Assembly: GCA_037441525.1 (NCBI GenBank)
Contig: JBBISA010000003.1
Span: 62,001-126,000, forward strand
Reading direction: 5' to 3'
Origin: SKVR01 sp037441525
GTDB taxonomy: Bacteria; Bacteroidota; Bacteroidia; Bacteroidales; UBA7960
Length of the DNA: 64,000 nucleotides
Below the pieces are notes generated by a model. That model worked only from the letters and a program-made list of their open reading frames with translations. It searched no databases and had not been told where the DNA came from. How positions within the stretch are numbered: the first letter of the stretch is position 1; each line of letters begins with the position of its first letter. The position numbers and the translations under genes are program-made. Of this stretch, positions 27,831 to 35,854 are shown piece after piece.

Positions 27831-27867
27831 ATGTGGGTTTCATCCGTAAATAATTTTTAACCCACAT
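27831..27867. repeat. 23-bp direct repeat copy 2 (27838-27860) inside a 9-bp inverted repeat
   Basis: The second copy of the 23-bp repeat is flanked by ATGTGGGTT (27831-27839) and its exact complement AACCCACAT (27859-27867), forming a hairpin with a 19-base loop made of the repeat core. Copy 1 lacks these arms. A further small hairpin, CCCG-TTTTTA-CGGG, lies between the copies at 27761-27774. Confidence 0.85.
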
Positions 27868-27913
27868 TGCAGCTATTGTCATGTAAAGTTTTGACATTAA
27901 GGGTCATTATTTT

Positions 27914-28834
27914 TTAGATTTTCGACAGGGGGTTCAATGGATTTTTACGTGTGAATGGAGCGTACTTGTATTTTAAAGTATCATATATTTGTTTGACTTC
28001 TTTTGTTGGTTCGGTACATTTTCTAATGGAAATGGTTTGCTGATTCACGTTTACCATACTGGTAGTCACACATTTCTGGGTGCCCATTTTTCTAACTATC
28101 TCTCGCCAGTCGGAGTTTATACCGTTCTTTTTGAGCTAATAGCGCTGGGTTGCCACCAACCAGTAGGCCATGATACCAAGGTTCAGGTGTGCCATTGAGG
28201 CCTGGTCTGTTTCATGGTAGATAGGCCGCAGGTCAAGATCGGTTTTTAATACCCGAAAGGTGTATTCGATCTCCCTGATGGCATTGTAAATGTTCCAGAA
28301 TGCATGCTCGTCAAGCTTTAATATGGATGTGCGCAGAAAGTAAACCCCATGGTTGCTTTGGGTTTTGATTTCTGGTTTCTGCTTATAGGTCAGGCTTTTG
28401 GCTATGCCCTTGCCGTTATTTGCAACAGTGATGTCATACCATGTATGTACCGAAGGGTATTTCTGTTTCAGCCTTCCAATACGTTCATAGACTTTGTTGA
28501 TTTTCTTGGTATCACCTTTTTTGTTTATCCCTTCCTGTATGCATATAAGACCTTGCTCAAAGCGTTGTGTAAGCAGCCCACTCATACTGTCTTCTTTGAT
28601 CTGTTTGGCCTGGCTTTTTACCCACAGGTATTAGTCTTTATCTCCATTTACCTTTACCTTGAGCAGCTCTATGGGTTGTTTTCTTTTGTCGGGTATTTGA
28701 ACTGGTGTGGCACTGGTGTCGGCATGATATTCTTTTAATGATGAACGCGATATGCAAATGAAGTGGTAACCTTTATTCTTGAGCATGTTAAGGTTTTCTT
28801 CTGTCGCTATACCCGCATCATGCACCACAATGGT
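27914..28834 (-). pseudogene. degenerate IS1634/IS4-type DDE transposase remnant
   Basis: A single minus-strand frame reads as the C-terminal half (about 307 codons) of a transposase. It starts TIVVHDAGIATEENLNMLKN and includes the catalytic-glutamate region YNAIREIEYTFRVLKTDLDLRPIYH, then AHLNLGIMAYWLV. It is broken by two in-frame stops: TAA at 28631-28633 and TAG at 28136-28138. Translation resumes sensibly after both; after the second it gives LKKNGINSDWREIVRKMGTQ and continues to a stop at 27914-27916. The N-terminal half is missing beyond 28834. Family assignment is from memory of IS1634-type transposases. The element cannot make active transposase. Confidence 0.85.
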
Positions 28835-29187
28835 TTACAATGTATGTAAAAAATGGTGAAAGGAACTGAAATAATTGAAGAGTTCAAAATTAAGAAGAAT
28901 AAAGGGTTATCTGATGCCAAATTATTTTATTGCAAAACAAGAAAGAAATGTTATCAGGCTTTTGCCCATGCAAACGTTAAGACTTGCAATGTTAAACACA
29001 CTATTGAAATATGTTTTTGGGGTTTATGATTAAGTTTCCTATTTTTACCGCTTCAATGCATCAAAAATCATTGTCAACACAAATTAGACTCAAATTATGA
29101 GGTGATCACTAATATTCTGAGAATTGATTTCATAAATCTGAGTTTTACCCTTTTGGGGTAACAATAATCCAATTTAAACTTAATATT
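28835..29187. other. non-coding gap between the IS remnant and the CBM9-like gene
   Basis: No coding frame or RNA feature is supported here. It presumably contains the sequence that replaced the IS 5' half, and the promoter of the following gene, but I could not identify a good -33/-7 pair. Confidence 0.3.
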
Positions 29188-30366
29188 ATGATGAAGAAAT
29201 TTACCATCACCGCACTGCTATTGGCTTGTTTTGTCCTGATTGGCCAGGGGCAGATCTATCTCGGTACCGATACCCTTTTAATCCAGAAGCTACTGTTTTA
29301 CCCTTTATTGATGCTACCCTAGATGAAGTCTGGGATCAGGTGGCACGGCAAACCCATCGATCAGGTTTGGATGCCATGGCGAAACCAGTCAGCAAATCTT
29401 AACCAATCGCAAGGTTTACAATTGTGGCAGGGTGCAAACGATTTTACTGGCAATTTTAAAGTATTATGGTCATCAGAAACCAATTTGCTCTATTTTTTTG
29501 TTGAAATTATTGACGATGTTTTTTTGGATGGTTATGTTGCCCCGGCAGGCGCTTACCCTGACTATGACATTGTTGAGGTGTTCATTGATGAATACCGCTC
29601 GGGGGGAAATCATGTGTTTGACGGAAATTTGTATAACGGGCAATCTACAACCTCTTGCCCAACATGTAATGCCGAAAATGCTTTTGCATACCACATTGCT
29701 GCCAATGCCCTTGCTGACGGACAAATTCAGAATGCCAAGCATGCCATGGATATGGCCGGAACTACCTGGGGAACCATTAGAGCCTACAAGGATCATTTAC
29801 CTGATTTTGCCATGAGAAAAGATGGCAACAAATATTATTGGGAGTTTTCACTCATCATGCATAAGGATACATACAATCATAACAACCAGGCTGCCTCTGT
29901 GCAAACTCTTCAAAAAGGAAAGATCATGGGCCTTTCCATGGCCTATGGCGACATCGACAGCAAAACTGAAAACCCTCTTCGCCGCGACCATTTCTTTGGG
30001 CCTGTCCCCGTTCCACTTTCAGCCCATAACAGCCACTGGATCAACGCCAACTGGTTTGGGGTGGCAAAACTGACAGGTAAAACCGATGACACATCGGTTA
30101 ACGGGATAGAACCTGGCAGGGATACAGAGTTGAGAAGTTTTTATGCTAATGGCAACCCTTATGCAAACTATCGCTCAGAAAACTATGGCGTGGTAACCAT
30201 AAGGCTTGTATCAACCCTGGGCCAGGAGGTATTCAGAGCCGGCACAAGCAAGTCGTCAGTAGTTCTTAACACCAGGTATAACACTGGCAAAGTTCCAGCA
30301 GGGGTATATTTGGTTGAAGTAATCCAGGGAAATAAACGCACGGTTCAGAAAATTGCTGTCCGGTAA
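29188..30366 (+). pseudogene. secreted CBM9-like protein with T9SS signal, two apparent compensating frameshifts
   Basis: The start MMKKFTITALLLACFVLIGQ (29188) is a clear signal peptide, but its frame stops at 29320. A different frame from about 29277 to 29342 encodes NPEATVLPFIDATLDEV and then WDQVARQ, the usual N-terminus of a CBM9-type domain. The first frame is regained before PIDQVWMPWRNQ and runs open to 30366. One base missing in the T-run near 29276-29279 and one extra A in the run near 29345 would restore one 390-residue protein. The CBM9-like domain is followed by a T9SS tail (about the last 75 residues, ending TVQKIAVR). Either it is a recent pseudogene or these are homopolymer sequencing errors; a start at 29323 would lack the signal peptide. 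Confidence 0.75.
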
Positions 30367-30425
30367 ATTAACAGCAGAGTTTATATAAAAAACATAAATA
30401 ATTGTCAGTTTTAAAAATCCCTGAA

Positions 30426-31367
30426 ATGAAAAGGTTGTTATTCATCGCATTGTCGATTGTATTGTTTGCATGCAACTCAGTTGAAAAGAGTAATATCAAT
30501 TACCCGGAATATGCCGATAATGCTCTTAACTTTATTGTAGCCAGCGATTTAGGCCGAAATGGATATTATGAGCAAAAACCCATAGCTGAATTAATGGGAA
30601 TATTTACAGAGAAGGTTGACATTGAGTTTGTGGCTGCCGCGGGCGATGTTCACCATTTTAATGGAGTTGCAAGCATAAACGACCCGCTATGGATGACAAA
30701 CTATGAACTTATTTATTCTCATCCCGGCTTAATGATAGATTGGTTTGCCATTTGTGGTAACCATGAATACAGGGGAAACACACAGGCAGTGCTCGATTAC
30801 TCCAACGTTAGCCGCAGATGGATTGCACCAGCAAAGTATTACACACGTACTTTCGATGCAGGCGACAGCACCATGGTCCGGTTGGTTTTTATAGATACTG
30901 CTCCGCTTATTGATAAGTACCGGAATAATGATAACGGTTATCCAGATGCCGTAAAACAAGATATGCAACAGCAATTGAACTGGATAGATTCGGTTCTGGC
31001 AACCTCAACCGAAAAATGGAAAATTGTTATTGGCCACCACCCGGTATATGCCGAAACCAATAAGGAGTTAAGTGAAAGAACCGAAATGCAGACCCGTGTA
31101 GCTCCAATTCTTGAAAGAAACGGAGTTGATATCTATTTTTGCGGCCATATTCATAATTTTCAGCATATTAAACCCGCGGCATCAGATGTTGAATATGTGG
31201 TTAATTCTTCGGCTTCTCTCTCACGTAAAGTTAAAACAACCGTCGATACCAGGTTTTGCAGCGATAAAGCAGGCTTCACAGTCTGTTCAGTAACCGATAA
31301 TTCTATTGAGATTACGTTTGTTGACAGTAAGGGCAACATTATTTATACCTACCACAGGTCGAAATAG
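30426..31367 (+). CDS. metallophosphoesterase lipoprotein (purple acid phosphatase-like)
   Basis: This 313-residue calcineurin-type phosphoesterase has a lipoprotein signal with Cys16 (VLFAC). The metal-binding blocks occur in order: VASDLG, AAAGDVHH, ICGNHEYRGN, IGHHPVYA and CGHIHNFQH. The arrangement most resembles tartrate-resistant acid phosphatases (ACP5-like). It should hydrolyse phosphate monoesters in the periplasm or at the surface. I use the ATG at 30426, at the signal peptide, rather than the earlier TTG at 30402. It follows the CBM9-like gene by 59 bp and may be co-transcribed with it. Confidence 0.9.
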   Translation: MKRLLFIALSIVLFACNSVEKSNINYPEYADNALNFIVASDLGRNGYYEQKPIAELMGIFTEKVDIEFVAAAGDVHHFNGVASINDPLWMTNYELIYSHPGLMIDWFAICGNHEYRGNTQAVLDYSNVSRRWIAPAKYYTRTFDAGDSTMVRLVFIDTAPLIDKYRNNDNGYPDAVKQDMQQQLNWIDSVLATSTEKWKIVIGHHPVYAETNKELSERTEMQTRVAPILERNGVDIYFCGHIHNFQHIKPAASDVEYVVNSSASLSRKVKTTVDTRFCSDKAGFTVCSVTDNSIEITFVDSKGNIIYTYHRSK

Positions 31368-31523
31368 TCGTTTTAATACCAACTCCGGATTTGTAAACAT
31401 TATTTTGGGTAACACAGCCCCTTACTTTCTTTATCCCTTAATTCAATAATAATTGCCAGTGTTTATGAAAAAGAATGCCTAACTTAGTATGACTTACAAA
31501 ATGTTCATCAAAAGGTTTTGGAT

Positions 31524-31949
31524 ATGGCCGAACTAAAAACCAAACAAACAAGTGCCGATGTTTACGCATTTATCGACTCCTTTGCCAATACTGAGCAAAA
31601 GCGGACCGACAGCTATGAACTGGTAAAAATTATGCAGGAATTCACCGGATTTGAACCTAAAATGTGGGGTGCTTCCATTATCGGGTTTGGTAGTTATCAC
31701 TACAAATCGGAACGCAGCCGCCAGGAAGGCGATTGGCCGCTTGTGGGGTTTTCGCCCCGCAAAGATGCTATTTCGTTGTACATTTACACCGGAGACCCTA
31801 AGCATGAGCACCTTCTAAGTAACCTGGGCAAGTTTAAGATGGGTAAGGCATGTATTTATGTTAAAAAGTTATCCGACATTAATCAGGAGGCCCTGAAAGC
31901 ATTGATGCAAACTACCATCGATTATTTGCAAGCCCGGTACGGGAAATAA
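31524..31949 (+). CDS. DUF1801 domain protein (YdhG-like)
   Basis: This cytoplasmic protein of about 141 residues has the DUF1801 pattern, including MWGASIIGFGSYHYKSERSRQEGDWPL-type core residues, then GFSPRKDAISLYI and LGKFKMGKACIYVKKL. The family is widespread and of unknown biochemical function. The ATG at 31524 is preferred to the TTG two codons upstream. It is a single gene, followed by a long hairpin region. Confidence 0.85.
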   Translation: MAELKTKQTSADVYAFIDSFANTEQKRTDSYELVKIMQEFTGFEPKMWGASIIGFGSYHYKSERSRQEGDWPLVGFSPRKDAISLYIYTGDPKHEHLLSNLGKFKMGKACIYVKKLSDINQEALKALMQTTIDYLQARYGK

Positions 31950-32064
31950 ATTGAGGATATCCCCACTCCTGTTAACCCCGACCAGTCCTTAAAAATGCAG
32001 TGAACTAAAGACTTAGCCCGGTATTACCCCTTAACATTTAGCCCAATAGCCGAAAAAACCCTTC

Positions 32065-32105
32065 AAAAAAACCTTCCACCAGCAGTAACGGTGGAAGGTT
32101 TTTTT
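32065..32105 (+). terminator. very strong hairpin terminator downstream of the DUF1801 gene
   Basis: Perfect 16-bp stem, AAAAAAACCTTCCACC / GGTGGAAGGTTTTTTT, loop of 9. It is nested inside an outer inverted repeat, CCCAATAG (32042-32049) / CTATTGGG (32109-32116). It could terminate rightward transcription, though it is 116 bp past the DUF1801 stop. Confidence 0.85.
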
Positions 32106-32231
32106 GGTCTATTGGGTGTTCGGCGAACCCACCCCGGTAATTTAGCTGTGTTTTGTTAGGTGGAAAAGTAGGCCATTTTCTGCAATGGGGTTTTGTGGTT
32201 GGCCATGGTTGGTGTGTGCAAAGGGTGTCTC

Positions 32232-32277
32232 GTCCTGAAATAGGTTTACACTTTTTAGTGTAAACCTATTTCAGGAC
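32232..32277. repeat. perfect 46-bp palindromic hairpin (21-bp arms, TTTT loop)
   Basis: The arms at 32232-32252 and 32257-32277 are exact reverse complements; the left arm starts GTCCTGAAATAGG and ends TTTACACT. There is no transposase gene next to it and no U-run beyond the arms. It may be a small mobile repeat, two abutted IS ends, or a regulatory hairpin. On the minus strand it is followed by a 16-codon frame (MANHKTPLQKMAYFST) at about 32160-32210 that I cannot assign. The whole 31950-32362 gap contains no other supported feature. Confidence 0.9.
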
Positions 32278-32362
32278 AAGTCACTTCTATAGAAATTTGT
32301 GGTGGATTGAAAATGAAGTGTTTCCAAGTGCGCCACTGCGTAAAGCCGCGAAACGAAAAGTA

Positions 32363-32854
32363 TCAGAAATTATTGATGTTGCCTTCCATAACAGGCAGGT
32401 TGCGCGAAAAACCTTCCTCAAGTGAAATAAAGGTTTCGGTGCTTGCCACCTCAACGATAGATTGTATATGCTCAACGATAACCTTTTTGAGATGCTCGTT
32501 GTTTTTGGTGTAAACCTTAACAAAAAGTGAATATTTTCCGGAAATGTGATGACATTCAACTATCTCTGGTACTTTCATTATTTTCTGAAATACCTCCTGG
32601 TGCGATGAGTTGGCGTTAAGATTAATCTGTATACCAATGAAAGCACAGGTTTGAAAACCCAGTCCCTTAGGATTCAGGTTAAATTGCGAGCCTTTTATTA
32701 CTCCGGCATCCATGAGTTTCTGAACCCTTTGGTGAACTGCTGCCCCACTGATACCACAAATTCTGGCAACTTCCAGAAAGGGCATTCTGGCATTGCGGGT
32801 CAATACTTCCAATATTTTATGGTCGGTTTTATCAATCTGAAAGTTCCCATTCAT
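32363..32854 (-). CDS. Lrp/AsnC family transcriptional regulator
   Basis: This 163-residue regulator has an N-terminal helix-turn-helix (DKTDHKILEVLTRNARMPFLEVARICGISGAAVHQRVQKL, seen across residues 6-46) and a C-terminal RAM ligand-binding domain (about 65-145, with GKYSLFVKVYTKN). Lrp-type proteins sense amino acids and form octamers. It is divergent from a methionine gamma-lyase-type gene, an arrangement suggesting that it controls that enzyme in response to an amino acid. The frame is open further upstream, but the ATG at 32854 fits the family start. Confidence 0.93.
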   Translation of the reverse strand: MNGNFQIDKTDHKILEVLTRNARMPFLEVARICGISGAAVHQRVQKLMDAGVIKGSQFNLNPKGLGFQTCAFIGIQINLNANSSHQEVFQKIMKVPEIVECHHISGKYSLFVKVYTKNNEHLKKVIVEHIQSIVEVASTETFISLEEGFSRNLPVMEGNINNF

Positions 32855-32883
32855 GGTTTCTATGCATTTTGTGACAGTATTTT

Positions 32884-32891
32884 GCAAATGT
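32884..32891 (-). promoter_or_regulatory. -7 box of the Lrp-type regulator gene
   Basis: TACATTTG on the minus strand, 30 bp before the preferred ATG. A TTTG at 32919-32916 could serve as -33, but the 24-bp spacer is long. Confidence 0.4.
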
Positions 32892-32975
32892 AACAAAATA
32901 TACGATAAATTGTAAGCAAATAAAATAAATTGGTTAATTTTTTCTCCCAATTACGCCAATATGTTATAAATTTAT

Positions 32976-32983
32976 TACATTTG
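32976..32983 (+). promoter_or_regulatory. -7 box of the PLP-dependent lyase gene
   Basis: TACATTTG, identical to the box of the divergent regulator gene. It is 56 bp before the ATG. No clear -33 element is seen, which would fit a promoter needing an activator such as the neighbouring Lrp-type protein. Confidence 0.4.
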
Positions 32984-33038
32984 TTGCGCTGTTCATTCAT
33001 TCAATTTTTCCGGTAAGAACCCTTAAAGTCAAAACACC

Positions 33039-34238
33039 ATGAAATTCGACCCGGCAACCCACATCCAGGACCTTCTCCAGTTCGGTGAATATGGAGATGT
33101 TAACCCATCCATTACCGATTCAGCCACTTATACGTTTTTTCAGGCCAAAACCATGATGGATACTTTCCAGGGAGAGCAGGAAGGCTGTTTTCTTTACTCA
33201 CGGCACTGGAACCCATCGAACCGCTACCTGGCCGATGCCCTTGCTGCAATGGAGGGTACCGAAAGTGCGTGGGTTACTGCATCAGGAATGGCAGCCATCA
33301 CTTCGGCCATTCTTCAACTTTGCAGCTGTGGCTCTCACATTGTATCGTCGGTAACCACCTACGGAGGAACTTTTGCTTTCCTGGCCAATTACCTTAAGAA
33401 GTTCCACATAGAAGTAACCTTTGTAGACCCTACCGATCACCAGCAGGTGCGCAATGCTATACGCACCAATACCCGGCTTATTTACACCGAAACCATGACC
33501 AATCCGCTGCTTCAGATCTGCGATGTGCAGGCACTGGCAGCTATTGCTGATGAACACAACATTAAACTACTCATCGACAATACATTTACACCCATGATCA
33601 TTGCCCCTGCCAAACTGGGTGCACATATCGTTGTGTACAGCATGACCAAGTTCATCAATGGTAAAAACGACTGTGTGGCAGGCGCCATTTGTGCCGATGC
33701 CAAATTTATTAATGACCTTGCCGATGTTAATACAGGTACTGCCATGCTACTTGGCCCTGTGCTCGACCCACTTCGTTCATCGGGCATCCTGAAAAATCTT
33801 CATACCCTGCATATACGCATGAAGCAACATAGCCACAATGCTATGTATCTGGCCAACAGGTTTAGGGAAATCGGGCTAAAGTTCAATTACCCCGGCATGC
33901 CCGACCACCCGCAGCACCAACTTATGAAAAAGATCATGAACCCCTATTTTGGCTTTGGCGGTATGATAGCTATCGACATGGAAACTGCCGACCGCGCCAG
34001 CCTGCTTATGGAAAAAATGCAGGAAAAGGGGGTTGGCTACCTGGCTGTCAGCCTCGGATATTTTAAAACCCTTTTCAGCAATCCCGGGAAAAGCACATCG
34101 AGCGAGGTGCCTGAAGAGCTTCAGCGCAGCATGGGAATGTCGGAAGGGCTTATCCGTTTTTCTGTAGGGCTCGACAACGATATTGAACGAACATTCGAAC
34201 TTATTCATCAATCACTCAAAGAACTCCGTTTTGTTTAA
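33039..34238 (+). CDS. Cys/Met-metabolism PLP-dependent enzyme (methionine gamma-lyase-like)
   Basis: This 399-residue enzyme has the Cys/Met-metabolism fold. The PLP phosphate contact region is ASGMAAITS (81-89), the Asp that holds the pyridine ring is in LLIDNTFTP (Asp180) and the Schiff-base lysine is Lys204 in YSMTKFINGKND. Candidates are methionine gamma-lyase, cystathionine lyase or O-acylhomoserine sulfhydrylase; sequence alone does not separate them, and the divergent Lrp regulator favours an amino-acid-degrading role. Terminated by a hairpin at 34334. Confidence 0.9.
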   Translation: MKFDPATHIQDLLQFGEYGDVNPSITDSATYTFFQAKTMMDTFQGEQEGCFLYSRHWNPSNRYLADALAAMEGTESAWVTASGMAAITSAILQLCSCGSHIVSSVTTYGGTFAFLANYLKKFHIEVTFVDPTDHQQVRNAIRTNTRLIYTETMTNPLLQICDVQALAAIADEHNIKLLIDNTFTPMIIAPAKLGAHIVVYSMTKFINGKNDCVAGAICADAKFINDLADVNTGTAMLLGPVLDPLRSSGILKNLHTLHIRMKQHSHNAMYLANRFREIGLKFNYPGMPDHPQHQLMKKIMNPYFGFGGMIAIDMETADRASLLMEKMQEKGVGYLAVSLGYFKTLFSNPGKSTSSEVPEELQRSMGMSEGLIRFSVGLDNDIERTFELIHQSLKELRFV

Positions 34239-34333
34239 CCTTTTTTCCGGGGCCAGCCGCGGCTTGCTGTCAACCTTCGCCAACGCGCGCCAAGAAAAAA
34301 CCCTTTAATCAACCTATTAAATCAAAACATCAG

Positions 34334-34366
34334 AACCTCCGGGTACTCAACACCCGGAGGTTTATT
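34334..34366 (+). terminator. intrinsic terminator of the PLP-dependent lyase gene
   Basis: 11-bp perfect stem AACCTCCGGGT / ACCCGGAGGTT with a 7-base loop and T-rich tail. It lies 95 bp after the lyase stop. Confidence 0.8.
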
Positions 34367-34477
34367 TTATTTCCATATCCCGCCTGAATTTTCACCATAA
34401 AACCATCAATAAATCAGTAAGCATGATTTTTTTAGCCTGTAAAAAGATCAGGGGATACTGCAAAATTGGACAGAAAT

Positions 34478-35380
34478 TTATGCTTTATATTGTTTCAGGG
34501 CACTTTTGTAGGTCGCAACAATTTCTTCGACCAGTTCGGGAGGATGTATCACTTGCACACTGTCACCAAATGATAATATTTCCATTAGCAGATCGTGGGT
34601 AATAAAAATGGTAAGTTTTATGCGTACTTCTTTTTTGTTATCGATGAGGATTTCCTGAGTTTGGTGAAGAGGAAGTGTTTTAATGTATTTTCCCTCAAAA
34701 GGAGTAAAGGAAAGAACCAGCTCGGTAGGTTCTTTATGATTGGGACTGACAATACCAAAACAGTACCTGAAATGCCGGTGCGTATCGAAGTTGCCTGGCA
34801 TTTTAAATTTTTCGCGGGTAATTCCAAGATCGCTCATCCGGTCGAGCCCGAAGCTTTTTATCTGGTTGTCATCTCTGTCAACAGCCATAAGGTACCACCG
34901 ATTCCTGAATTCTTTGAGGGCAAGGGGGTTTACATTGCGTTGTGTTGGCTTCTCATCCCAGAATTTAACATAAATGAAGGTAATTTTGACTTGGTTGCGT
35001 ATAGCATGCAACAGCCCGTAAAGATGCTCGGTACCCTGGGTTTGTCGCCTCTCAAGAAACACAATGTCAGAAAGACTTTCGGCCATGTTGAGCAGGTTGT
35101 AAGTATCGAAGGCTTCCAGCAGGCGATCGTTGTATTCCGGATTGATGTTGGAATCGATGTAGTAAACCTTATTCACCAGATCATAGCGGATGTCAATATT
35201 GAAGATCTCCCGAATATCGGCCAGGTCGCGCTGAAAAGTTCGCTTGGAGATATTAAAGTCGCGCATTTGAATGAAGGATTCCTTTTCGAGATAATCACGA
35301 ATTGCTTCGAAAGCGCTGTGTTTTCGTTTTAGAAGTTTGATAATGAGATTAAAACGGCTTATAGAATCGCGCTTGCTCAT
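34478..35380 (-). CDS. WYL-domain transcriptional regulator
   Basis: This 300-residue protein has an N-terminal winged helix-turn-helix (about 1-65, with SKRTFQRDLADIREIF) and a WYL domain (about 130-215, with RNRWYLMAVDRDDNQIKSFGLDRM), then the WCX extension at the C-terminus. WYL proteins bind nucleic-acid or nucleotide ligands and often regulate defence or DNA-damage genes. No defence genes are adjacent here. A TATATTTG -7 box on the minus strand is at 35404-35411, and an inverted repeat just upstream may be its own operator. Confidence 0.9.
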   Translation of the reverse strand: MSKRDSISRFNLIIKLLKRKHSAFEAIRDYLEKESFIQMRDFNISKRTFQRDLADIREIFNIDIRYDLVNKVYYIDSNINPEYNDRLLEAFDTYNLLNMAESLSDIVFLERRQTQGTEHLYGLLHAIRNQVKITFIYVKFWDEKPTQRNVNPLALKEFRNRWYLMAVDRDDNQIKSFGLDRMSDLGITREKFKMPGNFDTHRHFRYCFGIVSPNHKEPTELVLSFTPFEGKYIKTLPLHQTQEILIDNKKEVRIKLTIFITHDLLMEILSFGDSVQVIHPPELVEEIVATYKSALKQYKA

Positions 35381-35854
35381 GACCTTAAAAATTTAGCAAA
35401 AAGCAAATATAGATACGTTTGACGACAAAATACGTCATGGACAAAAAATTAATATTGGCCTGTTTCTGAGAAGGTTCGGTCGGCAACATCCTTTTAAAGG
35501 AGAATTAAAAAGTTCAAGATGTTTTACCAGAAATATTTGCCATGCAGCATTAAAAACATATTGTTTTGCAAAAAAAACTATAACATCAGGTATGCTTGCA
35601 CTAATGTGATTTTGGCTCGTGCTGTTTGTCAGCAATCACAAAAGAATGATATATTTGCGCCGGAAATTTGCCAGTTCTGCTGACCCAAAAAATAACATAC
35701 TAATTAGAGGGAAAACTGACAACCAGCAAATTCTCAATGCCGTTAAAGTTTTAATTGTGTTTTATTTATCCGTTTACACTTTACACATTAAATTATTTGA
35801 CATATAATTAATCTGAAAAAAAATAGTTTCCCGTTTAACCCAATGTAATTCAAC
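35381..35854. other. divergent intergenic region between the WYL regulator and a TPR lipoprotein gene
   Basis: It holds the WYL-gene -7 box (35404-35411, minus) and the operator-like repeat at 35420-35437. The remaining AT-rich sequence shows no supported gene or RNA. Confidence 0.4.
35420..35437. promoter_or_regulatory. operator-like inverted repeat upstream of the WYL regulator gene
   Basis: TGACG-N8-CGTCA is a perfect 5-bp inverted repeat in the -33 region of the WYL gene, within a wider repeat of ATACGT (35413-35418 and 35430-35435 by eye). Its position suits autoregulation by the encoded helix-turn-helix protein. Confidence 0.35.

Noticed and set aside
23371..31367. Polysaccharide utilisation locus
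   Set aside because: Xylanase, esterase and CBM9-like genes are close together, but no SusC/SusD pair or sensor/regulator is present.
34239..34330. GC-rich gap after the lyase gene as a riboswitch or lost gene
   Set aside because: I saw no conserved riboswitch core or long frame; only a terminator can be supported there.
34595..35332. 245-codon plus-strand open frame
   Set aside because: It is antisense to the WYL regulator, which has a recognisable HTH and WYL domain; the plus-strand product is not coherent.
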